The notes: a model not told the origin generated them from the sequence alone. A stretch of DNA of 64,000 nucleotides from Rhabdophis nuchalis (GCA_039707465.1 CM077645.1:57785850-57849849), one strand, 5' to 3'. Shown: positions 1 through 12,871, counted from the stretch's first letter. A program made the numbers and translations.

Positions 1-413
1 CAGAAGTTATGGATGCCCCAACACTGGATGTGTTTTTAAGAAGAGACTGGAAAACCATTTGTCTGACACGGTATAGGGTCTCCTGCTTGAGCAGCGGGGT
101 TGGACTAGATGACCTCTAAGGTCCCTTCCACCTCTCCAAAGCACCTGATGGCAGAACAAGAAGCAATGGGTGGAAACTAATCCAGGAGAGAAGCAACTTA
201 GAACTGAGGGGAAATTTCCTGACAGTGAGAACTATTAACCAGCGGAACAGCTTGCCACCAGAAGTTATGGATGCCCCAACACTGGATGTGTTTTTAAGAA
301 GAGACTGGAAAACCATTTGTCTGACACGGTATAGGGTCTCCTGCTTGAGCAGCGGGGTTGGACTAGATGACCTCCAAGGTCCCTTCCAACTCTGTTATTT
401 TATTATTGTATTA
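1..413 (+). repeat. Two tandem CR1 LINE 3' ends
   Basis: Two consecutive copies of a CR1 3' terminus. Bases 1-138 end in the 'ggtcccttcca' motif. They are followed directly by a longer copy (139-413) that runs from the end of the coding region through 'gttggactagatgacc' to 'ttattgtatta'. Both copies carry the same diagnostic variants (for example 'tgtttttaagaagagactgg'), so they look like a local tandem duplication rather than independent insertions. Only remnants of the last reverse-transcriptase codons are present. The window edge cuts the first copy. Confidence 0.8.
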
Positions 414-439
414 CAGTAGGTAGGTAAATAAGGGAATAG

Positions 440-1108
440 AGAGACAGGGAAAAATGCAGTTTAATAAAAGAGGGACGGGGAGACAGGATAGCAGCCTTCC
501 AATATCTCAGAGGTTGCCACAAAGAAGAGGGAGTCAAGCCATTCTCCAAAGCACCTGAGGACAGAACAAGAAACAATAGGTGGAAACTAATCAAGGAGAG
601 AAGCAACTTAGAACTGAGGAGAAATTTCCTGACAGTTAGAACAATTAATCAGTGGAACAGCTTGCCTACAGAAGTTGTGAATGCCCCAACACTGGAAGTC
701 TTCAAGAAGATGTTGGATAGCCATTTGTCTGAAATGGTATAGGGCAGTGATGGCTAACCTTTTTTGGCTCACGTGCCAAAAGCAGGGGGCGTGCAGGGGT
801 GATGTGCACAGGTGTGCCACATCCATAATGCTATGCATTTGGCATGCTTTTTACTTCATCCCCAGGCTCCAGATGCTTTATAGGAGCCTGGGGAGGGTGA
901 AAACAGCCTTCCCCCACCTCCAGAGAGCATAAAACATCCTCAAAAGAAGGCCTAAATCAGCTGGCCAGGGCACACATACACACTGAAGCTGACAGGGCAA
1001 TGCCTCGCATGGCCTAAGAAATGGTTCCATGTGCCACCCGTTCCATAGGTTCGCCATTATGGGTATAGGGCTTCCTGCCTAGGCAGGGAGTTGGACTAGA
1101 TGACCCCC
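440..1108 (+). mobile_element. CR1 LINE 3' end interrupted by a hAT miniature
   Basis: A third CR1 3' end. Bases 440-744 correspond to the C-terminal coding region ('atctcagaggttgccaca', 'caaggagagaagcaactt'). The copy resumes at 1071-1108 with the terminal block ('ttcctgcctaggcaggga', 'ttggactagatgaccccc'). A hAT-type miniature at 745-1062 splits it. No intact reading frame is left. It lies in tandem with the two CR1 ends at 1-413. Confidence 0.8.
745..1062 (+). mobile_element. Non-autonomous hAT-type transposon (family A)
   Basis: A 318-bp element that starts CAGTGATGGC and ends in a decayed inverted copy of that sequence (GCCATTATGG). It is flanked by a perfect 8-bp target-site duplication GTATAGGG at 737-744 and 1063-1070, the size typical of hAT transposases. 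It has no coding capacity. Related copies lie at 8,349-8,697 and 17,204-17,530. The copy at 17,204 has the same target duplication in inverted orientation. Confidence 0.85.
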
Positions 1109-1182
1109 AAGGGATAGATAGAGAGGGAGAAATAAGGTAGGTAGGTAGGTAGGTAGGTAGGTGGATAGATAGATAGATAGAT

Positions 1183-1257
<75 letters not shown>

Positions 1258-1358
1258 AAAAGGAAGGAAGGAAGGAAGAAAAAGAGAGAGAGAGAAAGAA
1301 AGAAAGAACTAAAGAAAGAAAAAGGAAGGAAGGAAGGAGGAAAGAAAGACAGACAGAC

Positions 1359-1421
<63 letters not shown>

Positions 1422-1858
1422 AACACAGTAGGTAGTTAGGTAGGTAGGTAGGTAGGTAGGTAGGTAGGTAGGTAGGTAGGTAGGTAGGTAGGTAGAGGGA
1501 GAAAGCAAGAAATACAATAGGTAGGTAAGTAGAGCGATAGACAGAGAGGGAGAAATACCATAGGTAGGTAGGTAGGTAGGTAGGTGTATAGATAGATAGC
1601 GAGAAATACAGTAGGTAGGTAGAGGAATAGAGAAAGAGGGGAAAATATAGTAGGTAGGTAGGTAGATAGAGGGAGAAAGAAAGAAATACAGTAGGTAGGT
1701 AGGTAGAGGGATAGATAGATAGAGAGGGAGAAATACAATAGGTAGGTAGGTTGGGCCTTATATGATGGTTGTGTGTATGTGTGCAGGTGTAGATCTACAC
1801 ACAGATTGGTTGGTCATTTAACCAGACTGGGCCACAGCAACGCGTGGCCGGGTATAGC
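1109..1858 (-). repeat. GGTA/GAAA-rich repeat, copy 1
   Basis: Reading on the minus strand, the repeat starts with about 115 bp of conserved sequence ('ctagctatacccggccacgc', 'agatctacacctgcac') at about 1,745-1,858. It continues into a long array of GGTA, GAAA and GATA-type repeats interspersed with 'aaatacagtaggtagg' units. Copies 2 and 3 lie at 16,506-18,936 and 28,030-29,090. I could not assign the family. No protein is encoded: long frames through the array give only low-complexity Phe/Ser/Leu or Tyr/Leu/Pro. Confidence 0.65.
1184..1425. repeat. GAAA/GGAA microsatellite
   Basis: A run of GAAA tetranucleotides broken by short GGAA, GAGA and GACA blocks, inside the larger GGTA/GAAA-rich repeat. 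The strand-complementary array appears at 16,932-17,060 in the inverted copy, but with different repeat numbers, so the two arrays have diverged in length since duplication. Confidence 0.9.
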
Positions 1859-3974
1859 TAGTGTGTTTTATAAAATTGTTGGACATGGTGCCAAGTGCCC
1901 CAATGACATAATTGTATAATGCAGTTTATATAATATTAAATAAATGCAAAATAAAAGGAATTCTAAGTGCTATGTCTATTCTTTTATATGAAGAGCATGC
2001 CAATATTTGTATTTGGTTGTGCATTTGTTAATAACTATGGCAATATGACTAAGACATATAATGCTGTGTAAAAATATTAAACAAAAATGTGTATATAGTA
2101 CTGAGTTTTGCAGTCTCCATGTAGTATACAAAATTATTTGATAAAATGAGAAAAAAGCAAAGTTGATTGGCATGATAGTTTTTCCTCATGATAATTTTTT
2201 TTATTTGTAATATTTCAAAGTGCAATGCAAGTCTGTTATTTTCCATTTGGAACCTCTTCAATCAGTCATCTCTTTCTAGCTTCCTCTCTTCCTTTGATTT
2301 ATTTCAATTAAAGATTGTAAGTTCAAGTGTCATAATTGGCCCTTGTCACTATTAATTCCCATGCTTTTAAATTTTTACATGGATCCAGAGTTTGTAATGA
2401 GAAATTATGAGGGTTTTGTCCTCTCCCAATGAGCTAAATGATGAGAAAAAAATCAGAGGCAGAAGATTCAACAACTTTTTCAAAGAAATTAGAAATATAA
2501 ATAATTGTTCATAGAGAAACAAAAAATTACACTATATTTTTGGGAAATAATTTTGAATATGTTCAGTTGGTTAAAAGCAAGAAAATAATTTATATATGAT
2601 CAAAATCTAAATTATGCTAGAGATAACTGTAGCCCTAGAAATATAGACTATAATTTATAATACAAAAAGTTATTTTTTAAAGTCCAGTACTGGGTGTCTG
2701 TCTGCCTGTCTGTCTGTGGTATTAAAATAGGTTCTTCAGATTTTTGTATATGGACAGCAAACCAGAAACCTAAATATAATCCTTTAACATATCAATGTCC
2801 AATTTAAAAATTGATGGACAAAATTCTTGATAATACCCAAGTAAATTTCAAAGAAAAGAAATGAATCATCAAAAAATATGTTAAAGTACAATGGTTATGT
2901 CTGTGCCCAAGGTTATGGATTTTTTTAAGGCAAGGGTTAGGGTAAGGCAAGTAACTCATTATAAGGCCATGAACACAGGCGGAAAAGGGAACATGCTAGA
3001 AGGCACCTGTACAATGGCATGTAAAGGGAAAAATCAGATAAAATCAGACTCTGCAGGAGTTGCTCTGAAGACCATATCATCTGATGGAATAGAGAAGAGT
3101 AGTGGTTCCCAATGTGGCGCCTTTTTAATGGGCAATTTGATTTTTAATGGGGGCAATTTGATTTTCAATGGGGGCAATTTGAACCTTGTTGAAACCAAGT
3201 GAATGGCCTTTTAGGCTTCCACCATGTGAGTAGAATTCACTTTTTGGGTAAAGTAAGAATTATATGTCACAGGGCAGGGGCATCAGGATTTTAGAGATGT
3301 TTAGGTGGGGCATAGCCAGAAAAACTCCAGAAATGCTGGCCGTGGAACAAGATGAAAGACTGGAAAGAAAGTCCAAAAGAGGCTTGTGAGAATGTGAAAA
3401 GAATGAATTGTGTTGTGTAAGAAGATTCATATGATAGACAATGGAATATTGTGAGTTAAAGGCTTTGTTTGAAAGTTCGCAGACATTCCTGTATCGGTAA
3501 TTGAGGTGAGAAGGGGAAGAAAAAGCTGTAATAACACAAAAAATGATTATGAGGGAAAGATACTTGAGACGGAAGGAAAATAAGTAGGTTTAAGTAGTTA
3601 CTTTTTTATTATTTGATATTATACATCTTATATTTTCTTATAATGCTGGTTCGATAAAAGTATTTCCTTTTGTAAAGGGAAATATGTCTATAGATTACGC
3701 TAGTTTATCAACATAAGTAACTCAGAATAACACTGCTCATTTGTTTTAGCCCTAGCTCACTCACTCACTCATTCATTCACTCCACCCTCCACTCTCTGTC
3801 TCTCCCTCCCACCCTCTCTCTCTCTCTTTCTCTTTCTCTGTGTCTCTGTTTCTTTCTGTGTATGTATATCATCTCCTGACTCACTTTCCAATACCTTCAA
3901 ACAAGTGACAATGCTACTATGTAATTGAAATTGCAACCTCGATGTCAACATTACTAACTGACTATTAGATAGTT
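1859..3974. other. AT-rich DNA without a recognisable gene
   Basis: AT-rich sequence with short chance reading frames only. One small tandem triplication is listed separately at 3,125-3,182, and a TC-rich stretch occurs at about 3,757-3,845. A 103-codon frame at 2,891-3,202 has no recognisable domain and overlaps the triplication, so I do not call it a gene. Confidence 0.6.
3125..3182. repeat. Short tandem triplication
   Basis: The motif 'tttttaatgggggcaatttga' type unit (about 20 bp, shown here only by its core 'aatgggggcaattt') occurs three times in tandem with small differences. No function is suggested. Confidence 0.7.
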
Positions 3975-4156
3975 TTTAAACTTGGGATTTTAATTTGGTT
4001 TTTAGCGCAGGGTTTATTTATTAGAATAAGTATTTTAAATTTTATATATTTTATATATTTTGTATGTATTTTAACATCCCTGTGCGCCGCCCTGGGTCCT
4101 AACAAGGAGAAGGGTGGGGTATAAATTTAATAAAATAAATAAATAAATAAATAAAC
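3975..4156 (+). repeat. L2-like LINE 3' tail
   Basis: A 3'-untranslated fragment that ends with 'gcgccgccctgggtccta', 'aagggtggggtataaattt' and a run of AAAT repeats. It matches the end of the large LINE at 11,984-14,990, including the AT-rich spacer before the tail. It is extremely 5'-truncated and keeps no coding sequence. Confidence 0.8.
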
Positions 4157-4232
4157 ATCTTCATAGCCTAGTTTTATATTTAATACTTTTAATATTAGTG
4201 TTTCAAAAGGAATAGCATGACATACATTAAGG

Positions 4233-4628
4233 CAGTGGTGGGTTTCAAATTTTTTAGAACCTACTCTGTAGGTGTGGCCTATTTTGTGGGCATGGCTTGG
4301 CAGTCATGTGACAGGGTGGGAGTGGCCACCTTTTAAAATGTGGTGAAACTCATTTAACAACGCTCTTGCTTAGCAACCAAAATTTTGGACTCAATTGTGA
4401 TGATAAATTCTTCCTTCCTTCCTTCCTTCCTTCCTTCCTTCCTTCCTTCCTTCCTTCCTTCCTTCCTTCCTCTTTCTTTCTTTCTTTCCTTTCCTTCCCG
4501 TTGGATCACTGGCAGCGGTGGGCCAGATTTACTTCTAGGTACGCCAGTGGAACCCCCTCTCACCGGTTCTCTAAATTTCACCAACCGGCTCTCGCGAGTA
4601 GGTGCGAGCCTGCAGAAACCCACCACTG
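4233..4628 (+). mobile_element. Non-autonomous hAT-type transposon (family B)
   Basis: A 396-bp element with terminal inverted repeats, CAGTGGTGGGTTTC at the left and GAAACCCACCACTG at the right. It has a perfect 8-bp target-site duplication CATTAAGG at 4225-4232 and 4629-4636. The interior holds a CCTT/CTTT microsatellite at about 4,411-4,497. The left half ('cttagcaaccaaaatttt') recurs at 45,934-46,140 and 52,399-52,457, each time followed by a polypyrimidine tract. There is no transposase. The 8-bp duplication supports hAT mobilisation. Confidence 0.88.
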
Positions 4629-4636
4629 CATTAAGG

Positions 4637-7600
4637 TCATATGTGAGACAACTAATCTCTAAGATATCTTTTATGTACCAATGCACAAAATAGATGTGAA
4701 CAAAATTCTATTTGAATTATTTTGCCCTTCCTATAGTGTCTCCTTCTCCAATCAAATGTTCTTTTTCAAACATTAATATGAATAATTTTTCAACTGCAGT
4801 TGAATTCCACCTATGTTTGTGCAAAATAGCAGATACATGAGTATTAAAGTTTTAATTTTTAGATCATATGAACTTCTCATGGATAAAAGAAGGCATATTC
4901 TATTCTGTTTTTTTTTCCAGTTACCTTTTCACTATAAAACCTGGCTGCAAAATTAAATAACAAGACCAAGGCAAATTCCAGGGAATCCTTCCAAATGCTA
5001 TATTTCTATTTAAAGGATAGGTTTTAGACATAAAAGCAGGAGATATTGATCAGCTCCAAGGATGATAAAATTTCAGATTTATTCTGAGCTATGAAAAATG
5101 CTGTGATAAATAGAAATATGAAATATGAATTCATATTGCATAAACAATTATGTCAAGCAGGAAAATTTAATTTCTTCTGTAAAAAGAGCATGCTTTCTGA
5201 CTGGTGCCTTAGATTGTGGAATAATAAAATATAATTATTTTATACAAGTATGTACTGCTTTGTGCAATGCAAATCCTGACTAAGGCAGGTGTAGGGAAGC
5301 AGTGCAGCTACTTGCTCATAGAAGAGGTGTCACATTTTCTGCAAAGGAACATCGATGAGTAACTCACAGTTCCCCTTTCAAAACTGGCAGAAGCCTAATT
5401 AATTATATTAAGCAGAAAAGAAAGCAAAACTAAACATTTAAAAAGCCAAACATAAAGTCAAATCCTTATCATTTGTAATTTTAAAAAGCAATTTGTTACC
5501 CTAATTTAAATACCTTGTGATGCTACTTGTCACTGGAATTAGAATTGTTTTGACACATAATTTATTTCCTATTTCGGCTGATCAAAGTTTGCAACAGGTA
5601 CTTAACATTATATGTGGATTTTGAAATATACTGGAAATCCCCCATGGAAAAGGAAATCTGAAGAACTGAATCATACTATCTTTGAAGATACACACACAAA
5701 TTAGATAATACCTTCAAAAATATTACACCATGAAACGCCACTTGAGGAACCCTTGAGATGCAGGAATATGGCATAAAGCCAAGTTATCTATAGACATGTG
5801 TGAAAATTCTAGTTAGTGACTTTCATAGATAATATGTAGTTCATTTCTTGACTTTTTTTACCTTTCTGTAAGCATGTGGAGTCTCATATCTAAGCATTAA
5901 GGAAAGAAATTTACATTGTAATGGATTGAGTAGACTTACTCTGTCATTGAAGACTGAATCTATCACCTCTGGTAGAAAATACTAGAAAGCAATAGAAGAC
6001 AGCTGTGTGTCCTGTGATATATTCTGCTCCCTCCTTCACAAATCTGGCCTCTGGATCACCAGGATTAAAGAAGGATTCAAAGTTTGGTCTTGTTGAGAAT
6101 GCAAGGCGGGCGTGGTGGACGCTTGGTCAAAGTACCATGTTGTTGTAATGAGATCTCCAATTTGATTGGAAGCCCTCCTTTCTTTCAACTTATTCTAAGC
6201 ACACCTCATGCATAAAATTTTGATATTGTACCATTTTAGATTTATAAAGAAGGAAAAGCCTTCATAATATAGCAAGTATGGATACAAAATGTATTAGAAA
6301 GTCTTCCCTACTCCTTATTATACATTTCTTCTTCAAAAACTGACATTTTGCCCATGTTGCCTCTGGGGAATAAAGATTCATTTGAGTAGAAAAATATAGT
6401 GAACATATTGGCAGTCTCTTGAAAAGTTGCATGAAAAATCTCACCAGTGTTGATTCACTTAAATCTTAAAGTAAAATTATCTTTTTTAAAATAATTGTTT
6501 TTAATTCAAATGTTTTAAGACAATAAGAACTCAGAACTCTTTTGCAATCTTGGCCATAGGCAAGGGAATCTTGTGAGTTAGCCTTTATTGACCATAGTTA
6601 GACTATATTTTCATCAGCCAAAGAGAGAAAATATCAAGATGAATTTAATTAAATACTTTCCATTAAGAGTTGAAATTACTCAAGCAGAACTGAAGTACAG
6701 CATGGCCAGCCAGAGGCTTTCCTCATCATTGCCAGGTTTTTGCTTATCCTAGAAAGAATCTCTTTGAATCATATGAATCTGGAGGCCTCTTCTCCACTCT
6801 CCAGTCTGGACTTGAGCATCCTTAGCCTAATCCTTAAGCGAACAGCAAACTTTCAGTGAGTTGCAATTGAACCTTCCAGGAATGCAATTTAGCACTTCCA
6901 GTATGAAGCGCTAAATTCCACTTTTCAGAAGCAAACTCTTCTTGGACCCTCGTGACAATCTCTGCAGAGCTCTATTTGATCTGCTGGGTCCAATTCACAG
7001 GAAGTCTCAATTTTTGAATTACCAGGTGGCTTCAAAAATATTATGTGATCAGAAAGCTGAGAAATGTGCCAAGTTGGGCTAGTCAAAAGCATTACTGAGA
7101 ATTATTGATAGCTACCCTCTATTTTCCTCCTCCTCTTCCCACAAGCTTTTAGAGATTTGCTCCACCAATTCTAAATACAACAGAAATGTAACATAAATGC
7201 AAACTATTCAGCCACTGGATCTCCTTCTGCCCCACCTTCTTGCATTTTCTTATCTGTCTTTAAATAGAAGCTAGATTTTGAGAGACCTTTCTCTCCATCT
7301 TATCTGTTACATATATTCCAGCCTTTCTACCCTTTTCCTTTTGCCTGATCCTTGATTCATAAAGCTAACTCACTTTTGCTGTCTTTCCTAAAAACTGCAA
7401 TGCATATGCTCTTTCATTGCTATTCCTTAGAGATTGTTCATGTCTGGTCCTTCAGTATTACTTGAAAACCGTCTCTCAAACAATTGCTACTTTCCCCTTT
7501 GTTTTCATTTTTATGGACTGTTGCTTCCCTGGCTTTGTGAAAGTTCATGTTTTGTTGCTATTCCTTCAATTCATATTATTATGAAGGTTATTTTCTCAAT

Positions 7601-8348
7601 GAATGCTGTTTCCTCAGGGACTGCTATTTTTACTTTCATTGCCATTTTTGATTGGCATGCTTTCATTCCACCACCTCACACCTTTCTCTAGGGTATTCAC
7701 TCTAGGCTATGGAGTTTTAAAATATGATTTAGTTAAAAATATCTGACTTGCATATCAGTCCCTGCTGGACAATTTCTATGAAATATAATTGATTTCATAC
7801 TGACCCTGTGGCTAAGCTTCCCTGACTAGGCAAGGGCTCATATGAACTTTGCTGGAAGGAAAAGTTAACTTCAGGCAAGCATGACATACTATAACAGACT
7901 TTCACTAATTTCTTATTCATAATGACGAAAAAATATTAAATAAAGTCCTTGTTGGGGGGGGGGGAAACTGGCTAAACATTTTAAATGGTAATAGATGTAC
8001 ATTTTTAGGCATTTCCCATTATATTCAACCTAATAATATCCTTTATTATATTCTTTGATTAGCATTACAAATAGAAAAATAAATAGCTTTGTAAACCCTT
8101 TTACTAAAGAAATTATTACATAAAAATAAAATATCACGGCTAAACCAGATTCATTGATTATTTGCCATCAAGTTGTTTTCAACTTCTAGTGACCAGATAG
8201 CTACCTAGATAGTCAAAGACTTGCATGATTATATAGCTCACTAAAGGTATTTGCAACCAGAATAGTTAAATAAAGTATATCCAATGTATTTATATGGCTC
8301 TCAGATTTTCAAATCATAAATGTTAGATTGTGAAAGGACCCTCTAGTA
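4637..8348. other. AT-rich DNA without a recognisable gene
   Basis: About 3.7 kb of AT-rich sequence with no reading frame above about 85 codons and no motif I can assign. A run of about a dozen G residues lies near 7,953. Nothing in it supports an exon, RNA gene or intact repeat. Confidence 0.55.
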
Positions 8349-8697
8349 CATTGAGGGCGAACCTTTTTTGGCTCGCATGCCAAAAGCGGGGGAAGCGCAG
8401 AGGGGGGTCATGCGTTGATGTGCATCCATAATGCTGTGTGTGTGAGCCCCTGCTTTTGGCATGCTTTTTTTGCCCTCCCCAAGCTCCAGAAGGCTTTGTA
8501 GGAGTCTGGGAATGTGAAGATATTTCAGGAGCTTCCTTGAAGCCTCCAGAGGGAGAAAAACTGCCTCAAAAGAAGGCCTAAATCAGTTGGCCAGCCCGCA
8601 CATGCGTTCTGGAGCTGACAGGGCAATGCCTCACGTGCCTTAAGAAATGATTCCATGTGCCACCTGTGGCACCCGTGCCATAGGTTCGCCATCACGG
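8349..8697 (+). mobile_element. Non-autonomous hAT-type transposon (family A)
   Basis: Starts with a decayed end (CATTGAGGGCGAACC) and finishes with AGGTTCGCCATCACGG. It is flanked by an 8-bp target-site duplication CTCTAGTA at 8341-8348 and 8698-8705. The interior matches the copies at 745-1,062 and 17,204-17,530. This is an independent insertion, as shown by its own target site. Confidence 0.85.
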
Positions 8698-9016
8698 CTC
8701 TAGTAGATGGTTTGTGCTAGTCTAGCATTTTGAGATATAATTCATGAATGAGATTGTTCTGATGGTTAATGTCCTTAATATCCTCCTGGCCTGCATATTC
8801 AGGAAAGAGAGAGGCCAAAGCAATGTCACTTTTCATTTAAATTTGATACCAATGAAACTGACAGCTGTCTTTCAACAACAGAAGAACCCCATTGAGTTGA
8901 ACATGATTCAGAGTCATGAAGTCAGAATCTTTATCCAAACCTAAGCCATTTCCCATTATCTTTTCATAATGTTAAAATATTAACAGTAAATAAATATTCT
9001 AACCCTTGGTGTAATC

Positions 9017-9136
9017 CAGGGGTTCCCAAACCTGGCAACTTTAAGACCTGTGAACTTCAACTTCAGCTATGCTGGCTGGAGAATTCTGGGAATTGAAGTC
9101 CACAAGTTTTAAAGTTGCCAGGTTTGGGAACCCCTG
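9017..9136. mobile_element. Palindromic hAT miniature (family C)
   Basis: A near-perfect 120-bp palindrome that begins CAGGGGTTCCCAAACC and ends with the inverse. It has an 8-bp target-site duplication GTGTAATC at 9009-9016 and 9137-9144. It shares the 'ttcaact' and 'gaattctggga' blocks with the copies at 29,384, 31,287, 33,738 and 55,546. No coding capacity. Confidence 0.88.
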
Positions 9137-9144
9137 GTGTAATC

Positions 9145-11983
9145 TATATACTTATATTTTTAACTACAGATCCAATATAGAACTAACAGAATGTGTTTAA
9201 TTAGGCTAGAGAAAAGATAACCAGCTCACTGATTTGAGACTAAGTCCATGGTTCCCTACTTCTGATCAGGCCTCACTATGAAGAGAAAACGTGCAACAGT
9301 ATTTGTGTTCTGCTAATAAATACTGCAAACTATGCCTGTCTGGCATTTGGAAAAATGTTTACTTGGCTCCAGAGAATAAAAGCACAAAATAGATGATGGA
9401 TAGGAAGTAAGATGAGAGTTTAAAACTTTTAAAATTTATTGAAACTATAATTTTTGTCCTTTTCTCTTTGTAATCTCTCTCTCCATCCATCTCTCTAATA
9501 TTTGTAACTAGTTGGATTCTTAGACCTCACTGAACAAGGTGATCTTAGAAAAATGAAAACTGTGAAAAGGAAAGCATTCATCACTGAAGTTATTGAGAAG
9601 ATAGAAATGGCTCTATTTCTACAGACTAAATAAATCAATAATATACACAATTTTATTCAAACAAGAAAGCTGGACAATAGTTACTGCATAAAATTTCACA
9701 GCTTTATCACAAGGAACTTGATTTCAAATAAAATACTAAAGCTGGATTTCCTGAAAGAAAAAGTCACATACAGTTACCAGTAGTTTATAATGACTGGATT
9801 TTTTTTTTAAGTACTAAATCTGGTAGGACCAAGACCCGCAGAATTATTAAACAGATTTGTGCATTTTGAAAATCCAAGATATAACTATATTTAATATCCA
9901 ATCAATGTAATTTCTTAAGAACATACCCAGGAGGGCAGAGCTTCAAATAGGAACAAAAAATAAACAGAAGTTGCTTTCTTGTTAGGAAGAAAAATTACTT
10001 GTTGAAAACTAAGTGGAGAAGAGAGAAACTGGGAGAACACACTCCCTTTCCCAGCAGCACAGTGCTCCCTGCCTTTGTGTTGTATGGAGTAATCCAAGAC
10101 CATAGAAAATACCAAGTGAAAAGGAAAAGGGAATATTTACAAAAAGACACTGTATTGAAATATTGGAAAGAGATTCGAAAATGAGTATGTGAATGTGTGT
10201 GTGCCAGAGACAGCTTCCATTTGTGCTAGGAAAGCAAGAATAATGCCAAGCCATCATAATTCATGCAAAAATATCAAAAGAAAATCAGAAAAAGAATCTT
10301 GTGGTTGCCAGGTTATTGGTAGCCTTATGGAATTCCTGCAGCTTAAAATGACTTTGGCCAGGAATATTTTATGGTTTGAAGACATTCTTGTCTAGATCCA
10401 TTCCTGATCTTTCACTGTTTTATTTAGGATCTACCAATTTCTGTATTCTATTGTTGCTGTTTGTAATTACCTGGAAAAGTCATCTGGGTTGCATTGAGCT
10501 ACCATAATATTTATATTACTTTATTCTCTAATGTCAATAGCTGAGTGATGGGTCATGGATGAATCTCTGCTTAGCTATGACCCCTTTTCAAGACACCCAG
10601 ACTTCCTGTCATTCATCCTGTCTTCCAAAAGATGATGTCCACTTTATTTGTAAAGTGAACTGTTTCCCGGAAGTTGTGGGTTTGACCTCATTTCTTGGAC
10701 ATAATACGGAAACTGGCAATTATTTGAGTGAAGATGAGAATGCAGTTAAACAAGAAGATAGCAAATTAGTTAATGATCCTTGTAAACTTTAGAATTCAGA
10801 ATGCACATTATTGCTGTATTGAACATACTCAGAAAAACATTTCAACGTATTTGTAGGAGTTGCGAGATTATAAAAAAAGTGGGAACCTTCAAACTTTAAA
10901 GTGTACTTTAGAAGCGACTGAATTCACGCTGGGTTTGGGGGGAAGCAAGCAAAGGCATAACCAAACTATTTTTAGTATTAATAACTTTGAAGGCTTTTAT
11001 AAACTTTTTTTATTTATGTGGCACCCCTTCTTTTTATATTCTTACTCTATTAGATCTATGTCTTTTATTATGCTTATCTTTGTGTAAATATGTTATTTTT
11101 CTAATTTTTTAAAATAAACTTCTTGTTTTTTCCCATTTTATTTTGGTTTAATTTCTTTCTATTCCTTATTGAAATATATCTTGTGACTCTTCTCACTTTT
11201 CTTCAAAATTCAGCATTTAATTGACTAAGTTATCTCTGTCAAAGTTGTCTTTTCGCTTTTAACCACTTTGAACAATTTTGAGTATATCAAAAGACGGTTA
11301 TTCCTTCTGCCTTTGCTTTATACAATGAATAAGTATTCTTAATCAATATATTTAATGATATTGTAAATTTTCATTCAGAGTTCTTTGAGCATCAAAGTCA
11401 ATTAATCTGTGTTTTGTCTTCTATCATATACCCAAGTGTAATTTTACTCAGATTGTACCTTATTTGATCTTCTTTTTCTTCTTCTTCATCATCATCCTTT
11501 ATTGTTGTGCAAAAAAAAAAATCAGTATCTCAGCCATATAAATATTTGTTTTTGTGGACCAAACAAAGTTGTTTTTATCTTTGCTTGCAATATAGGTAGT
11601 AAAAATGTGATGCTGTCCATACAGTGATGACAATGTGTACAATCTTTTTGAAGGATATTTGCTATAAACAAATTCTCACAGAACTCTACTAATGTAACAC
11701 TTGCTATTTTATATACTGTATGCTGAAGCCAAATTTTCCCATGCCTCCTGATATCATTTTTCTTTCAGCGTTAGTATTCTAGCCATCTATGATAAGCATG
11801 ACATGTTTTTAGTGCTATAGTAATGGGTTACAGCCAGTAAACATAGATCTGTTCAATTTCAACTTCAAATACAACTAAGGTTGGAGCATAAACTTGCATC
11901 ATTGAACGACTGAAAAACATACCTTCAACTCTAATTGAGATTCTCTAGTCATTTTGCGAGAGATATACAAGCAGTGGTGTTAG
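9145..11983. other. AT-rich DNA without a recognisable gene
   Basis: AT-rich sequence up to the sharp GC increase at about 12,000, where the L2-like LINE begins. Short frames (for example 10,559-10,792 and 10,009-10,257) have no recognisable domain. No repeat family was identified. Confidence 0.55.
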
Positions 11984-12871
11984 AACTCTTCTGTTGATTG
12001 GTATTCAAGGTCATTCATTAATGACCTTGTGTCAGAGGGGGACCCGGACCTGGTGGGAATTACCGAGACCTGGTTGGGCCCCGAGGGGGGTTTACCCCTC
12101 GTGGAAATGTGCCCACCAGGTTACCGTGCATTTCATCAACCTAGGGCCCTAGGCAGGGGTGGGGGGGTGGCGGTTATCGTTAAGGAAAGTCTGGAGCCGA
12201 AGGAGACCACTGTGCCTCAGACGACCGGCTGTGAGTCCCTCTTCGTGAAGTGGGGCCTAGGGAGGCAGTTGGGCTTGCTAGTTGTATACCTGGCTCCCCG
12301 CTATGTAACAGCAGCCCTGCCCGAGCTACTCGAGGTGATCGCCGCGATGGCGGTGGAGACCCCCAGACTTATGGTCATGGGGGACTTTAACCTGCCATCG
12401 GCGGGCGAAACATCCGAGGCAGCTCGGGAGTTCATGGCTTCCATGACGGCCATGGACCTGACCCAAGTAGTTCAGGGCCCCACTCACGAGGGAGGACACG
12501 CGCTGGATCTGATTTTTGTCTCTGGACACTGGATTAGTGATCTTGGAACAGGGGATTTAGTCATCTTACCCTTGTCATGGACAGATCACTCTCTCCTTCG
12601 GAAAGACTTTCCAACCGTCACACCCCACTGCGGGGAGGCGGAACCGGAGACACCGAGTTGGTTCCGCCCCAGGCGCCTGATGGACCTGGAAAGGTTCCAG
12701 AGGGAGCTTGGGCCAGTACCTGTGTCCCTGTCCCACGGCTCGACTGAGGACCTAGTGGCCGCATGGTATAGTGCGGCCACGGGGCCTTGGATCGAGTCGC
12801 GCCCTTGTGACCTCTCATGCGGCGTCGAGTCACCCAGGCTCCTTGGTTTACCGAGGAGCTTCGGGAGATGA
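11984..12871 (+). pseudogene. LINE endonuclease part (truncated, frameshifted)
   Basis: The reading frame is open from the stop at 11,981 and enters recognisable LINE sequence at about 12,005. It encodes the middle and distal part of the AP-endonuclease-like domain that nicks target DNA during target-primed reverse transcription. Visible motifs are TETWL early, GDFNLP in the middle, and HALDLIF followed by TDHSLL at the end, which correspond to the catalytic Glu, Asp/Asn and terminal Asp-His of the family. The N-terminal strand with the first catalytic Asn is missing because of the 5' truncation. The frame ends at 12,871, but homology continues in another frame from about 12,817. This indicates a single indel near 12,810-12,830 between endonuclease and RT. 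There is no start codon in an expected place, so the part is not expected to be expressed as a normal ORF2 protein. Confidence 0.85.

Noticed and set aside
1014..1738. Long minus-strand frames rich in Phe, Ser, Leu, Tyr and Pro
   Set aside because: They are translations of GAAA and GGTA arrays, with a period of four bases that opens all frames. The same applies at 16,799-17,187, 41,123-41,602 and 46,116-46,589.
1131..1740. CRISPR-like appearance of regularly spaced 'aaatacagtaggtagg' units
   Set aside because: The intervals are themselves low-complexity GGTA/GAGA repeats and not unique spacers. The genome is a vertebrate one and no cas genes are present.
3100..3202. A further hAT end ('gtggttcccaatgtgg') at 3,107
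   Set aside because: There is no matching inverted end and no 8-bp duplication, so it could be chance.
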